Shown piece after piece: positions 1-10,415 of a stretch of 64,000 nucleotides of DNA. The DNA is from Artemisia argyi. Its lineage: Eukaryota > Streptophyta > Magnoliopsida > Asterales > Asteraceae. The position numbers and the translations under genes were made by a program. The notes beneath the pieces were generated by a model. It saw only the letters and a list, made by a program, of their open reading frames with translations, was not told the origin of the DNA and made no database searches. The stretch lies in the NCBI GenBank assembly GCA_030686995.1, contig CM060692.1, forward strand, positions 8,475,465-8,539,464, in the 5' to 3' direction. The stretch's first letter is position 1, and each line of letters starts with the position of its first letter.

Positions 1-1340
1 GGGCACGTGAAAGTGGTCTTCTCTTGATCCTACGGATCAATGGGAATTTGGAAGTAACCCGAGAAACCATCGAGGAAGCAATAATACTCATTCCCCGCTA
101 GTCTTTCAAGCATATGATCCATAAAGGGCAGAGGAAAGTGGTCTTTGCGGGTGGCATCATTTAACTTGCGATAGTCAATGCATACCCGCCATCCCGTAAC
201 CAGTCGAGTTGGAATCAACTCGTTTTCCTCGTTTGTGATAACAGTAATACCACCCTTTTTTGGAACGCAATGGATGGGACTAACCCAAGGACTGTCTGAG
301 ATAGGGTAAATTAAACCGGCATCAAGAAGTTTTAACACTTCTTGTTTGATGACCTCATGAATTTTTGGATTCACCCTTCTTTGTTGTTGTACTGCTGGTT
401 TGAAGTCCTCTTCCATTAAGATTTTGTGTGAACAAAACTCAGGGTCAATCCCCTTCATGTCAGAGAGTCTCCAAGCAATTGCTTGCTTGTTTGACTTCAA
501 AACCGTTATCAAAGCAGCCTTTTCCTCAACACCCAAATCCTTAGCAATTATGACCCTCCAAGAATGCGTACTCAAGATGAGGAGGCAAGTCCTTGAGCTC
601 GACCTCAGGAAAATCATCAGTTTTTGCAACTGATTTGACTTCCTCCTTATGAAGTGCTTGTGGTAGAACAGGAGGAGGAGAGGGATCTTCATTTAATAAT
701 TTTTCTAGCAAAAGAATGTCCCCCTCAGGATCAAGATAGTCTTCATCAATATCATCCGTGATTGAACTATCTTGGGCAAGAAAAGCCTCGACGTCTTCCA
801 GAAAGAAGTCACCTCCCTCAAACGGAGTGAGGGGAGGAGAATAATTGGCAATAATGGGATGAGAAGATTGAGTGATATTTTCACTCGGAGAATCATCGGT
901 GAAACCTAGAACCTCTTGAGAGTACTCCTCTGCAGCAACATCAATGACATCAATTCGGTTAACCAATTCAACGTCATAATTGGAGGAGTACCTCGAAGTT
1001 TGATCGAGGTCAAAGGTCACCGTTTCTTTACCAACACGGAGAGTTATTTCCTCTTCGAACACATCGATAAGAGCACGGCCCGTTCTGAGGAACCCTCTTC
1101 CTAGTATAAGAGGGACCCTCGGGTCAGCATCGAACTCAACAACAACGAAGTCAGCGGGGAATGAAACTTTCCTACTCTTACGAACACATCTTCGGCAATG
1201 CCGAGGGGAAGAGTTACCGAACGGTCGGCAAGCTCGAGAGTCATACACATAGGAGTCAATTTGGGAAGAGAGAATTTCTTCCACACTGAATTGGGCATTA
1301 GGTTGATTCTAGTGCCAAGATCGGCCAAAGCCATTCAACC
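1..1340 (-). pseudogene. Athila pol fragment: protease and N-terminal reverse transcriptase, broken
   Basis: The protease core ADLGTRINLMPNSVWKK is encoded at about 1334-1270; DLG is the Athila form of the retroviral-type aspartic protease motif. The frame then shifts at about 1170 and continues with DPRVPLILGRGFLRTGRALI. A second frameshift at about 550-570 leads into the RT frame, which carries the connection and fingers region (GIDPEFCSHKILMEEDFKPA, WRVCIDYRKLNDATRKDHFP) and the block preceding the first catalytic Asp (YYCFLDGFSGYFQIPI). At 30-32 a TAG stop interrupts the RT frame, which reopens as DQEKTTFTCP to the edge. The YxDD catalytic box, RNase H and integrase lie outside. Dead copy with at least two frameshifts and one nonsense change. 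Confidence 0.85.
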
Positions 1341-1431
1341 ATCCCTGGAAAAACACACGGAATGAGGAATTTTCCAGGGTCTCTAAGCTTCTCGGGAAGC
1401 TTCTTTAAGATAACTGCTGAGCAGTTTTCGT

Positions 1432-3176
1432 TCAATGCAGTTTTTCCCATTTCATAGAGTTTTTCCATATGTCAAAATGAAGATCTTGAAATATCTCATA
1501 AAACTTTTCCATTTGGTAACTAGCCTTCTCATGGAGCTTGTGCTCATTAAGTCGAGATGGGTATGGTATTGAAGGTTTGGATTTAGGGTTCTCATCAGGA
1601 GTTATTGGTGGTTCAAATACAACTCCCGGTTTGGTCTTTGGAACAACCTGAGGATGGACATGTGCGGTACTTTGTGTACTATTAGATTGCACCTTGTCCT
1701 TAGTTGCCTCAGGCTCAATTTCCACTTCCTTGGGAAAAGGAGGAGGAGGAGTGGAAATTGGTGATTTTTCATAAGCTTTACCACTGCGTGTGGTAATAGC
1801 TTTGAGTTCACCCTTAGGGTTGACCACAGTATTACCAGGGAGACCTCCCGAGGTAGAGGGTGGAGTGAAATGACTCATGAGACTGGCAAACATACCCTCA
1901 ATCTTGTTTTGAGATTGATCAATTTTGTTGTTTGTTGCCATAAGCTCATTTTTCAGCTCATTACCTTGCTTGGTTATTGAAGATTGAAATTCATTCTTCA
2001 AATTTGATATTTGAGTTTGCATTTCCCTCATTTTGGTCTCATTAACTTTGATGTAGTTATTGAGCTCATTTGGGAGAGGGTCTTGGTAATTAGGAGTTGA
2101 ATACCCTTGATTAGCCCTTTGGGGTGGGTACTGATTGACGGGGGCATTATTTTGCCCCTTGGTGGATTAGGATTAAACCTATTTGGATTTTTGGGTGGAG
2201 GGAATCCGGGTGGTTCACTTTGGCTGCTAATACGGTAGTTGGGATCCATTTGAGGACGGTATTGATTACCTCCTTGGTTTCCAGCTATCGCATTAACTTC
2301 AAATGGGTTGCCTTCGGTGGCAGTGCAATTATAATATGAGTGTGGACCACTACAAGTCACACAAACTTCTATCTTTTTGATTTCAGCTAGTGGATGAGGA
2401 GAAGAAACTTTATTGCTTTTGGTGAGAACCAACACGTGAATTGCTTCCGTGAGTTTGTCAAGTCTAGCATCGGTGCTAGAATGAGCCACGGGCGATGAGG
2501 TAGAAGGACCAGCATTTCCTTGGGAAACAATCGGTTTGCTTCGTGGAGTGCGGACCTTAGATTTATTCTCAATGATCGCTAAAGCATCCTTTGTGGTACG
2601 ATTCAAGAAATTACCTCCAGCGGAGGCATTGAGTGAGTCTTGATCGGATTGGCTCACACCGTTATAGAAAGTGTCAAGCTGTATGAGATCGGAAAAACCG
2701 TGGTGAGGACATTTGCGTAGCAATTCCTTGTAACGGTCCCATGCCTCACTGAATGATTCATCAAATTTCTGTGCGAATTTCATTATCTCATTCTTAAGAC
2801 TCGTGGTTTTGGAAGGAGGGAAGAATTCATTCACGAACTTCTTATTCAGATCTTCCCATGTTCCAATTGATCGAGGGGGTTGTATGTCCAGCCAAACTCG
2901 GGCTGCCCCATCAATGGAAAACGGGAAGAGAAGAAGTTTAATTGCCTCTTCAGGTACATTTTTGCATTTGATGGTGGATGTTATTTTATTGAACCATCGA
3001 ATGTGATCTTGAGGATCGTCCCTTTCAAAACCGTAGAATTTGCGTGACGTGACCAGGTTTATCAACCCAGTTTTAAGCTCGAAATTATCGGCCACGATAG
3101 CCGGAACAATGATAGCATCTCCGTAGCCCTCAACGGGGGCTTGGAGAAGCTCATTCATAGTGGGCTCAGCCGCCAT
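1432..3176 (-). pseudogene. Athila gag, frameshifted
   Basis: The ATG at 3176-3174 (MAAEPTMNELLQAP) starts a retrotransposon gag domain with the recognisable stretches FYGFERDDPQDHIRWF, LLLFPFSIDGAARVWL and ESFSEAWDRYKELLRKCPHH. A zinc knuckle of form CX2CX3HX4C (CVTCSGPHSYYNC) lies near 2360-2320. The frame shifts at about 2155. The correct continuation is the frame of 2031-1432, which contains a predicted helical segment (MREMQTQISNLKNEF) and the conserved linker NPKGELKAITTRSGKAYE before a proline-rich region. Gag would form the virus-like particle and bind element RNA. Two open halves remain of what was one gag-pol polyprotein. Confidence 0.85.
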
Positions 3177-3926
3177 GATGACAACTGTAGGTGCAACAGT
3201 ACGGATCTCAGATCCGACCGTTGGTGCTGAACGTCGTCGATGTCTCCTAGAAATTCTCACAAGCTCACGTAATGGGATCGAAGACCTAGAAGAACGAGTG
3301 CGTATGCACCAGGGACAAAATATCAATCAAAACAAGGTCGAGACAAATCCACGGTGAACTTAAACCAATAATCAAAAGTGAGTGGCTTCTTTAAGAAAGG
3401 TACACCACTCACAAGGATATAAAGGCAAGTTTTAATCTTTTTGGTTTGGGAACTTATTTGTTCACACCCCCAGTTGGTAGGTGTTCTGCCTTGGTTTTTG
3501 ACGGTTTATTTTATGTAATTATTATTCACTAAAAGACGAATGTTTTTGGGTTTTTGTGTGTATGGGTTAAAAAATTTTGGAAAATGTTTTTGGAACTGAT
3601 TCGTCAACCGAAATCGTTCCTTTAAAATCACTCGCAGGGTGGCGGGAGAGAAGAATGGATCTCTCTTCCGCTCGCAATTTAATGTCAGAGCTTCCTTAAA
3701 CCACTTGTATAGGTTGTGATTTTAAAGATACCGAAGTAATTTGACTTCACAGTTAGTTTTGTTGTTTATGATTTTTTTGGTGTTTTTAACACTTCAGGAG
3801 AAGTGTTAATGAACTTTTTCAGTTATGATTTTGATTTTCACAAAAATTTACAAAGTGATGGTATTTGTACAGGAGGGTTTTGAAAACCACTAAACCTAGA
3901 AACGTTTTTAAAATACGCAACAACCT
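3177..3926 (-). other. Untranslated leader between primer site and gag
   Basis: About 750 bp separate the primer-binding site from the gag ATG. No coding similarity is visible. It should hold the packaging signal of the element, but no specific motif can be pointed to. Confidence 0.6.
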
Positions 3927-3943
3927 CCCCGGCAGCGGCGCCA
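3927..3943 (-). other. tRNA-Asp primer-binding site
   Basis: On the minus strand the sequence is TGGCGCCGCTGCCGGGG, complementary to the 3' end of plant tRNA-Asp (CCA included) with one mismatch. It begins 5 bp inside the LTR end, where minus-strand DNA synthesis is primed. tRNA-Asp is the usual primer of Athila elements. Confidence 0.85.
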
Positions 3944-6771
3944 AAATCTGACTCCTCCTAAACCAACCAGTCAACCGGGTGCAGTTGATAGGCTCACCTA
4001 GGAGGGAGTGCAAGATATATTATCCGTGGGAATACAGGGAAATCCCCGGGTCGTTATGTCCCAGCGAGATTGAAATTGTATCTTTGAAACGTTTTCGGGA
4101 ATAAGTGGTACTGAGGACAGTAACCAAAGATGATGTGGGTTTGAATTTACACTACTGATAGTTATTTGGATAATAGTATAAGCACAGTAAACAGATATTT
4201 ATACACGTGTGCAAATTGTAAATCAGAAATGTTAACAGACAGAGAAAAAGGTGACTTTTTAAACAATTTACAACTACAGGGGGTGCAAGTGAAAATTTTA
4301 CAAACTTAAAATTAAAAGAAAATTTAATTAAAAAGAAAACTATTTTTTTGATTATTTTATTATTTTTTTATTTATTTAAACTAATTTAACTATTTAATTA
4401 ATTAATTAAAACTAATTTTAAAACTACTTTTTAATTACTAATAATTCCTAAATGACTGAGAAAATTATAAGAAAATTTATAAAACTAATTAACTACTACA
4501 GGATTCCTAAAAAATTATAAAAGTTTATAAAAATTATATTTAGACTATTTTACTAATTAATTACTTATTTATTAATTAAAAGCTAGTTAACTAAATTTAT
4601 TAAGAAAAATAGAAAATGAACAGTAGAAATTAAGAAACTATTTTCTAAAATTACTTAATGAAACCTATAAAAAATAGAAAAAGTTACTGTTGATAATTAG
4701 AAATTAATTAAACTATTTAATTACTAATATTACTTAATTATTAAGTAAACCAATATTAATTCTAATAAATACTAAATGACTTAGGAAAAATCTGGGAAAA
4801 TTATTAAAACTAATTTACTATAAAAGAAACCTAAGAAAATTATAAAAATGAAAAAGTGCTTATTAATAAGCTAATAAGAAAAATTAAAAAGTTAAATCCT
4901 ATTAAATAGAAACTATCACTTTATTAAAAGTGAGATTTTTTTGGTTTTTCTTTTTGAGAACTGTTTCTATACTAAAAACAATCAACTTTTGTGAAACCAC
5001 TTTTGTTGTAGCTTATAAATAAGCTGTGTGCACCCCCTCTTAGCTTAACAGATTGATTTTAGCTTATTTGGACTTTGTGGTGTATTGAAAAAGTTATTGT
5101 TAAGCTACCAATTGATTAACTAAGATGAAACAGATAGGAACAAACTTGGAATAAGTAATTAGGGTCCACAATAAGCACAATAATAAGCTGTGACGAACAA
5201 TTAAGCATTTAATGAACACAAAGGGAAAAACAGGTCTGAGGTAGGGGTTTTGAACCTCTGTGGGGTCCACAGGAGTGAAAGGGGGTCCAAAATAAAACTA
5301 GGGTCTCAAAGTTAGGGTGATAAGCTTCAAAATAAGCCAATAAGCTAAGCTTAAGGCTCACTATTGAGCTCTGTGTGAGCTTTGAAAATTTGGTTCAAAA
5401 GCTGAGGGGTCAGATTTGGGTTTTGAAAACAGGTCACAAGAAAGGGTTAAAATAAGCTATGCCAAATAAGCTAAACCTCAAATGAATCTTAAAACTAAGA
5501 AGCTGAGCTTATAAGCTCTCTAAAAAGCTAAAGCTTCAGGGGTGGGGTCCACTAGTGACCACACAAAAGACCAAGGGATTTGGTTCAAATGCTGATGTAC
5601 AGGGCATGTATCAGGCCTGCAGCCATATTTGAGCTTATACACAAGCTTGTAAAAAATTCTTAAAAATCAAACAAGCCCTGATTCCTGGAGTTTAGGTGGT
5701 AGTATTTAACCACACAAATTTTCAAATCCTCATTTAATCCACAAAAATCAATAAAATTCTCACAAAAAGTGAGTTTCTGAGGCAAATGCAATTTTTGACT
5801 TTTTCTCTTTTTTGATAACTTTGACTAAAATGAGATTTGATTCCAATTTAGGAACTGAATAAGGTGATTTAAGCTTAAAGAGAACTAAAATGAGCTATGT
5901 GATCTATTTTTAAACCTAAATGGTGAGTCCACTACTCCTAAACTTTAACAGATGATTGATTAATAGAGTTTAAGGATCAAGTTGACTTTTAAACTATCAA
6001 ATCCTATTTTTCTGACTTAAATGGCCTAAGTTATACTAAGGTAGCATGCAATGACTAAGAATGCCAACAATAACACAGTATTACACCAAGCAATCACCAA
6101 ATCCAAACACTACTTTAACAACTGTTTATATTATGAAATGATGCAAACTAATACTAATATCCAAATCAATGATTCAGATAGCTATACTAACATTATTAGA
6201 AGCAAAATGAACAATCAAATGCATAGAAATCAACAGAAAACATATGAGAGTGAAAAATTAAATAGCTAGCTTACAATTGCCTTCCAAGCAATCTTCCAAG
6301 TGCCAAGGACCACATAACCTTTTCCTAATGAACCTCCACAGGTTCTCTAACCCAAGGCCATCCAAAACTTGCCCTGCTCCAGCCTCTTGATCATCATTAT
6401 CACCATTTTTTGATTTTTTTTTTCTTATTTTCTTAATTTTTTTGGTATTTTTTTTTTTTTTTGATTTCTTTAAACTTGAGCTGCTTTTAATGTTTCTAAA
6501 GCTTTAATAAGCTTATGGGAGCTTACATGTACCTATGAGTCCATATCCTTAAGCAGAGACAACAATTCAACTTTTGAGGATTCAAGAAAAAATGGCACTA
6601 ACTGAAATTTGAATTGCATTTGAAATTCAGCTTGAAAAAGCTTTGATTACAACTTAAATTAGAACAATACAATGCTTAAAAGCTTGGGATGGAAAGGAAC
6701 TAACAATATAATATAAAAACGACTACTAAAATTTAAAATTAACTACTACTTTATTCCTTGCTGCTTCTTCT

Positions 6772-6782
6772 CCCTTTTATAG
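6772..6782 (-). promoter_or_regulatory. TATA box of the Athila LTR promoter
   Basis: On the minus strand CTATAAAAGGG is a good plant TATA match inside the LTR. It would place transcription start near 6750 and divide the LTR into a ~1.1 kb U3 and a ~2.8 kb R-U5. No experimental support. Confidence 0.5.
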
Positions 6783-7229
6783 AGGTACATTAGGGTTCAT
6801 GTACTCCTCTGAGCCTTTCCCAGTTCAAATGGTAGCCATTGGATCACTCTAGGCAATCTTGGCCGTTTAAATAATTTTGGCGCCAAAAAGAGAAATAGCC
6901 AATTGCTTCTGTTTCTTTGCAGAGGTATGGAGAGCATTAATTGCCTTTGGATTGTAGGGAGGGATAGTGGTTTGGGCGGTGGAAATGGTGGGAGAAGGAT
7001 GAGATCGGTTGCAGAGGTGCAAGTGGAAGGGACGGGTCAACGCTTGTTTGACCGTAGGGTATTATTTAGAACGGTTTTGTAAGGTTGGGTGGGCTTATGC
7101 TTGGGCCTGGGTGAGTGAGTGGTGGGCTGGTGGATTATTATTTGGAATGGATTGGATTTGTTTATGTTTGGACTTTAGTTAATACTTTTAGGATCCGGTT
7201 TGGTTTTTGTTTATTACAAGGATTAATTT

Positions 7230-7690
7230 TGTAATTAGACCAAAGTTGAGGGGCTGATATTGGAAATCTTCCAAAGTACTTTCAAGGGTAAACTTTGCCA
7301 ATAATGAATAATATGAGGATCCCAAATGATATTTTCCAAATTTACCCTTCAAGGGACTATTTCTGTCAAACTTAGTAATTCTAGGGACCAATCATGTAAT
7401 TTCTCCAAAATTCCCATCCAAGGACCATTCCTGCCAAAGATTATTAGTACAAGACCCAAAACTGACTTTCTCAAAGTTTTTTACATCCCAGGGACCATTT
7501 CTATCATTTTGCAAAGTTGAGGGACTAAACTTGTAATTCTGTGAAACTTTGCACCAAAGGACTTTATATGTAATTTTATGATTCTTAAAGGACCTTTGAT
7601 GACTTTTCATGTTTTTAGAATAACCAGGGACTAGTTTTGACAACTTTTGAAAGTTGAGGGATTGAAACTGCCAATTATGCAAACTTTGTT
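7230..7690 (-). repeat. Degenerate short repeats in the LTR U3 region
   Basis: The plus strand shows recurring pieces such as AGGGACCATTTCT, AAGTTGAGGGACT and TTTGCAAA with a spacing of roughly 50-60 bp. They lie upstream of the TATA box as expected for U3 enhancer-type repeats. The units are too diverged to define an exact period by eye. Confidence 0.45.
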
Positions 7691-8932
7691 CGTTTTTCAT
7701 CTGTTTTTAAACATTTTGCATCTGAAACATATAAAACACAATTCTAGGATAATTCCAGTATTATGATGCATTTCTGAGTGTTTTTGGATGTTTTGGCAGC
7801 TCAGATTAGGTAAAAATGATGAGTATTCACACACTCATCACTAGCGAAGTCAATTAATTTTACCACAACTTAGCGTTGTACTCATTTTTAGTACATGAAA
7901 CCCCTAGTACACCCCTCCGAGCCTATCTTTTCGTTTCTAACTTTAAGCATCTTACTTAAAGGAAGAATTTGTTACAACCCACCCAAATGTGCAACCAAAT
8001 CGCCGTAGCCTTCCGTGTATGCACTCATCTTTAGTGCATTATTGTTATTTGTTAAACCCTTAGTTAATTGTCTAATTGATTACATGATTGCTAAGTCGAG
8101 TCATATCTTGTGCATATTGTTTTGGGACGATTGAGACTCATCGATAAAGTACTTATGTTTTGGAGTAATGGGGAAGAACATCTTATATTACCCCCATATG
8201 TGCATTAATTTTTAAAAGTACTCAAAGTGTTTTGATTATCTTGATTCGAGTCATTAGATTAGTTTATTGTAAAGTATGTAAAAATTCAAGTGTAAGGGGA
8301 ATGCAAACTTCCCTATGATGTATTATTTTGGATGGTAGGGTAAAAGTGTATGCAAAAAAAAAAAAAAATCGAAAAAATCAAGAAAAAGAAAGAAAAAAAT
8401 AGAAAAAGAAAAAGAGAAAAAACATACGGACTACCATCCCGTTTCATTCTATGTTTGTTTTAAGTTTTTGTTATTTTTGATTATTAGCTTAAGACGAGTC
8501 GAGTCTTGGCTTAACAACACCATATTGTACATGTAATTAACCATGATGATTAACTCGCCACCAGTAAATATTGCCTTAATCCAACAAAACCGTGTTTTCC
8601 ATATCCCTACACCTAACGTTATAACCATTTAAAAGACCTCTTTGATAGTTTATCCTAGGTACTTACGCCAAGTGGTGGAGGTTTGATCCTTTCCCAAGCC
8701 TATGGTAATCTATTTTGCTATGACAGGTAGTGAGAGATGTTTTCCATTTCCATATTGTGATATTACTTTATTACACCCGAGAGATGTGAGTATCTAAACA
8801 CTATTTATGAGGTGCTAGTGTATGACCTCCGTGCTTGTTTTTGGTTTTTAGTGGAACGATTATCTATTGTAATTACTTTTATATTAGTGTTAAATAACCC
8901 CTAACTTGTATTTTGATTAGAATAAAAGCGCA

Positions 8933-8967
8933 TTTGCTTGAGGACAAGCAAATCTCAAGTGTAAGGG
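8933..8967 (+). other. Hairpin and polypurine tract before the 3' LTR
   Basis: TTTGCTTGAGGACAAGCAAA (8933-8952) is a perfect 8 bp inverted repeat with a 4 nt loop. It is followed by AAGTGTAAGGG (8957-8967), the likely polypurine tract that primes plus-strand DNA synthesis immediately upstream of the LTR. The association of the two is usual in this group. Confidence 0.65.
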
Positions 8968-8971
8968 TATT

Positions 8972-10415
8972 TGATGAGGCGAAAAGTGTACCGCTTTTAA
9001 GGGGTAATTTAAGCCCAAATTTGAGATTATTTGATCAATTATTGCCCTAAATCGTTCCTTTTGTCATTTTAGGTACTTTTGGAGAGAAATCTTGAAAAGG
9101 AAGCATTTTGGACGTTTTTGGAGCATAAAAGTGAAGAAAACGGCAAAGTCTCAAAATTCCTTGCTGGAACAGTACCTGACGGCGTCAAGCTTCTACAAGT
9201 GACGGCGTCAAGAGTGGCAAAAGAGGTGAAAGTGGAAAATACACGTGACGATCCAGAACAAATTTAGTGCAAAAGGCCTGACGGCGTCACCTAGGCCGTC
9301 AAGGTCCAATTACACGTGACGACCCAGAGTAATTTTCTACATGACGGTGTCAGGAATGGATCTAGGTAATACGAATTTCATCATGGCGGCGAGTTGACGG
9401 CGTCACAAGCTAATACATGACGCCGTCAAGATGTAATATCTATATATAGTTTTCCAAATTTCATTCATTAGTGTGCAACTTTGAGGGAATAAACCCTAGT
9501 CCGAATTTTATCAGCTTTTCAAGGGTTCCAACCCCTTGATTCTTCCATGTTCAATTGAAGATAAGTACTTATCCAAATCATTCAATATGTCTATGTGTTG
9601 TTTGATTATATCTTACGCTTGTCTTCTCTTTAACATGCTAGGCTAGATTTTTATTGTGTTTGCTTAGATGTAGTGAAACCTAGGTGTTGATTATGGGTTG
9701 ATTGTTTGTTTATAATTGTTACGGATGATTGTATTCGATGTTATGCTTAAGAAAACTGGCAGACTTTCATTGGTAACTTGCTTGAACGTCTTAAGAAACA
9801 TGATCGGAGGTGTACTACGATTTTTGGTTGTATTTAATGCATAAGAGAATTCTAATGATCCCATGTTAGGAGCTTCTAACGGCTCGACATAGGAGTGAAG
9901 TAGGATCTTATAGAGTTAGGGAATATTGTACACGGCCCTACGACTAGTATTAAGGAATATGACCCGTCATCCACGCAATTGTAACAAGTTAATCAACCTG
10001 TAAAAGATATCTAGGGAGTAATAAAATCTAAGTAAACACAACTTTCCTCATTATTGTTTCCACCACATTAGTATAATAGTTTTATTTTCATTTCTTTTAT
10101 TTTATTTTGATTGCATCTTTAGTTTGTTGGGTTAGTTGGCTAGCAACTAATTCCGCTCATTCCTTCAAAACCCGAGATCTTACTTGCTTTCCATAAAATA
10201 TAAAAACACAAAAAGAATCATCCCTCACCTCTAGACCTAGTTTAGTAGGCTTTCTAATCCTAGCGACACTATTCCTGAGTTGAACGATCAATCCCCTGGT
10301 ACTTGTCACTATTCTATACTACAACGATCAGGTAGACTGCCTGGTGGGGGTTGTAAGCTTCTGAAGATCCCTTGAGAGGTAAAACCTGTTGCGAGGGCGC
10401 AATTCCCACGTATCA
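8972..10415 (+). repeat. 3' LTR (1,444 bp) of the plus-strand element
   Basis: It starts TGATGAGG and ends CGTATCA, so the tips form the inverted repeat TGAT/ATCA. The left edge follows the polypurine tract. The right edge is fixed by comparison with the intact gene, whose sequence resumes at 10416 (equivalent to 43487). It contains a TATA box at 9441-9448 preceded by an array of palindromic TGACG motifs. The open frame crossing the right edge (from a TTG at 10372) has no ATG. Confidence 0.85.
9177..9448 (+). promoter_or_regulatory. Array of six TGACG-N-CGTCA palindromes plus TATA box
   Basis: Eleven-base palindromes of form TGACGGCGTCA occur at 9177, 9200, 9279, 9342 (one base changed in the right arm), 9395 and 9418 (TGACGCCGTCA). 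ACACGTGACG, combining a G-box core with TGACG, occurs at 9241 and near 9312. The TATATATA at 9441-9448 follows 12 bp after the last palindrome. TGACG is the core bound by plant TGA-class bZIP factors (as-1 type sites), and CACGTG is the G-box. The arrangement looks like an enhancer of the LTR promoter; function is inferred. Confidence 0.6.

Larger units (their letters stand above)
1..7840 (-). mobile_element. Athila-type Ty3/Gypsy LTR retrotransposon, cut by the left window edge
   Basis: On the minus strand the order is LTR (7840-3949), tRNA-Asp primer site (3943-3927), untranslated leader, gag, protease, reverse transcriptase. RT then runs off the window, so integrase, any env-like region and the other LTR are outside. 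The gag-PR-RT order, the primer type and the gag/protease wording fit the Athila lineage of Ty3/Gypsy elements. The outer LTR edge at 7840/7841 abuts sequence that belongs to a plus-strand relative, which implies a nested insertion. The coding part has several frameshifts and a stop codon, so this copy cannot make its own proteins. Lineage comes from family knowledge; nesting is inference. Confidence 0.85.
3949..7840 (-). repeat. 5' LTR of the Athila-type element (about 3.9 kb)
   Basis: The LTR reads TGATGAGTG at 7840 and ends GGAGTCA at 3949 on the minus strand, giving TG...CA termini. The inner end lies next to the primer site. The outer end was set where the terminal TGATGAG occurs and where sequence of another element starts. 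A TATA box sits at 6782-6772. No long frame is present; the 4260-5000 stretch is extremely AT-rich. The length is large for Athila LTRs, and the partner LTR is outside, so the outer boundary rests on terminal motifs only. The 5 bp following it (CTAGC, 7841-7845) would be half of a target duplication. Confidence 0.7.
7841..10415 (+). mobile_element. 3' end of a second Athila/Tat-type LTR retrotransposon
   Basis: 7841-8971 is non-coding 3' internal sequence with an A-rich purine tract (8353-8420). It leads to a hairpin, a polypurine tract and a complete LTR (8972-10415). The signature GCTTGAGGACAAGC just before the polypurine tract is characteristic of the Athila/Tat group. The left side is interrupted by the minus-strand element ending at 7840; the remainder should lie left of the window. 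The right LTR end abuts membrane-protein gene sequence, so this element inserted into, or was recombined into, that gene. Confidence 0.75.

Noticed and set aside
6051..6269. 72-codon frame inside the Athila LTR
   Set aside because: Lies in AT-rich LTR DNA, low-complexity Asn/Thr composition, no family resemblance.
7188..7700. Overlapping frames of 60-100 codons in the LTR U3
   Set aside because: They arise from degenerate short repeats on both strands and show repeat-driven composition.
9079..9267. 62-codon frame at the LTR start
   Set aside because: Falls in LTR U3 across the palindromic motif array; regulatory DNA explains it better.
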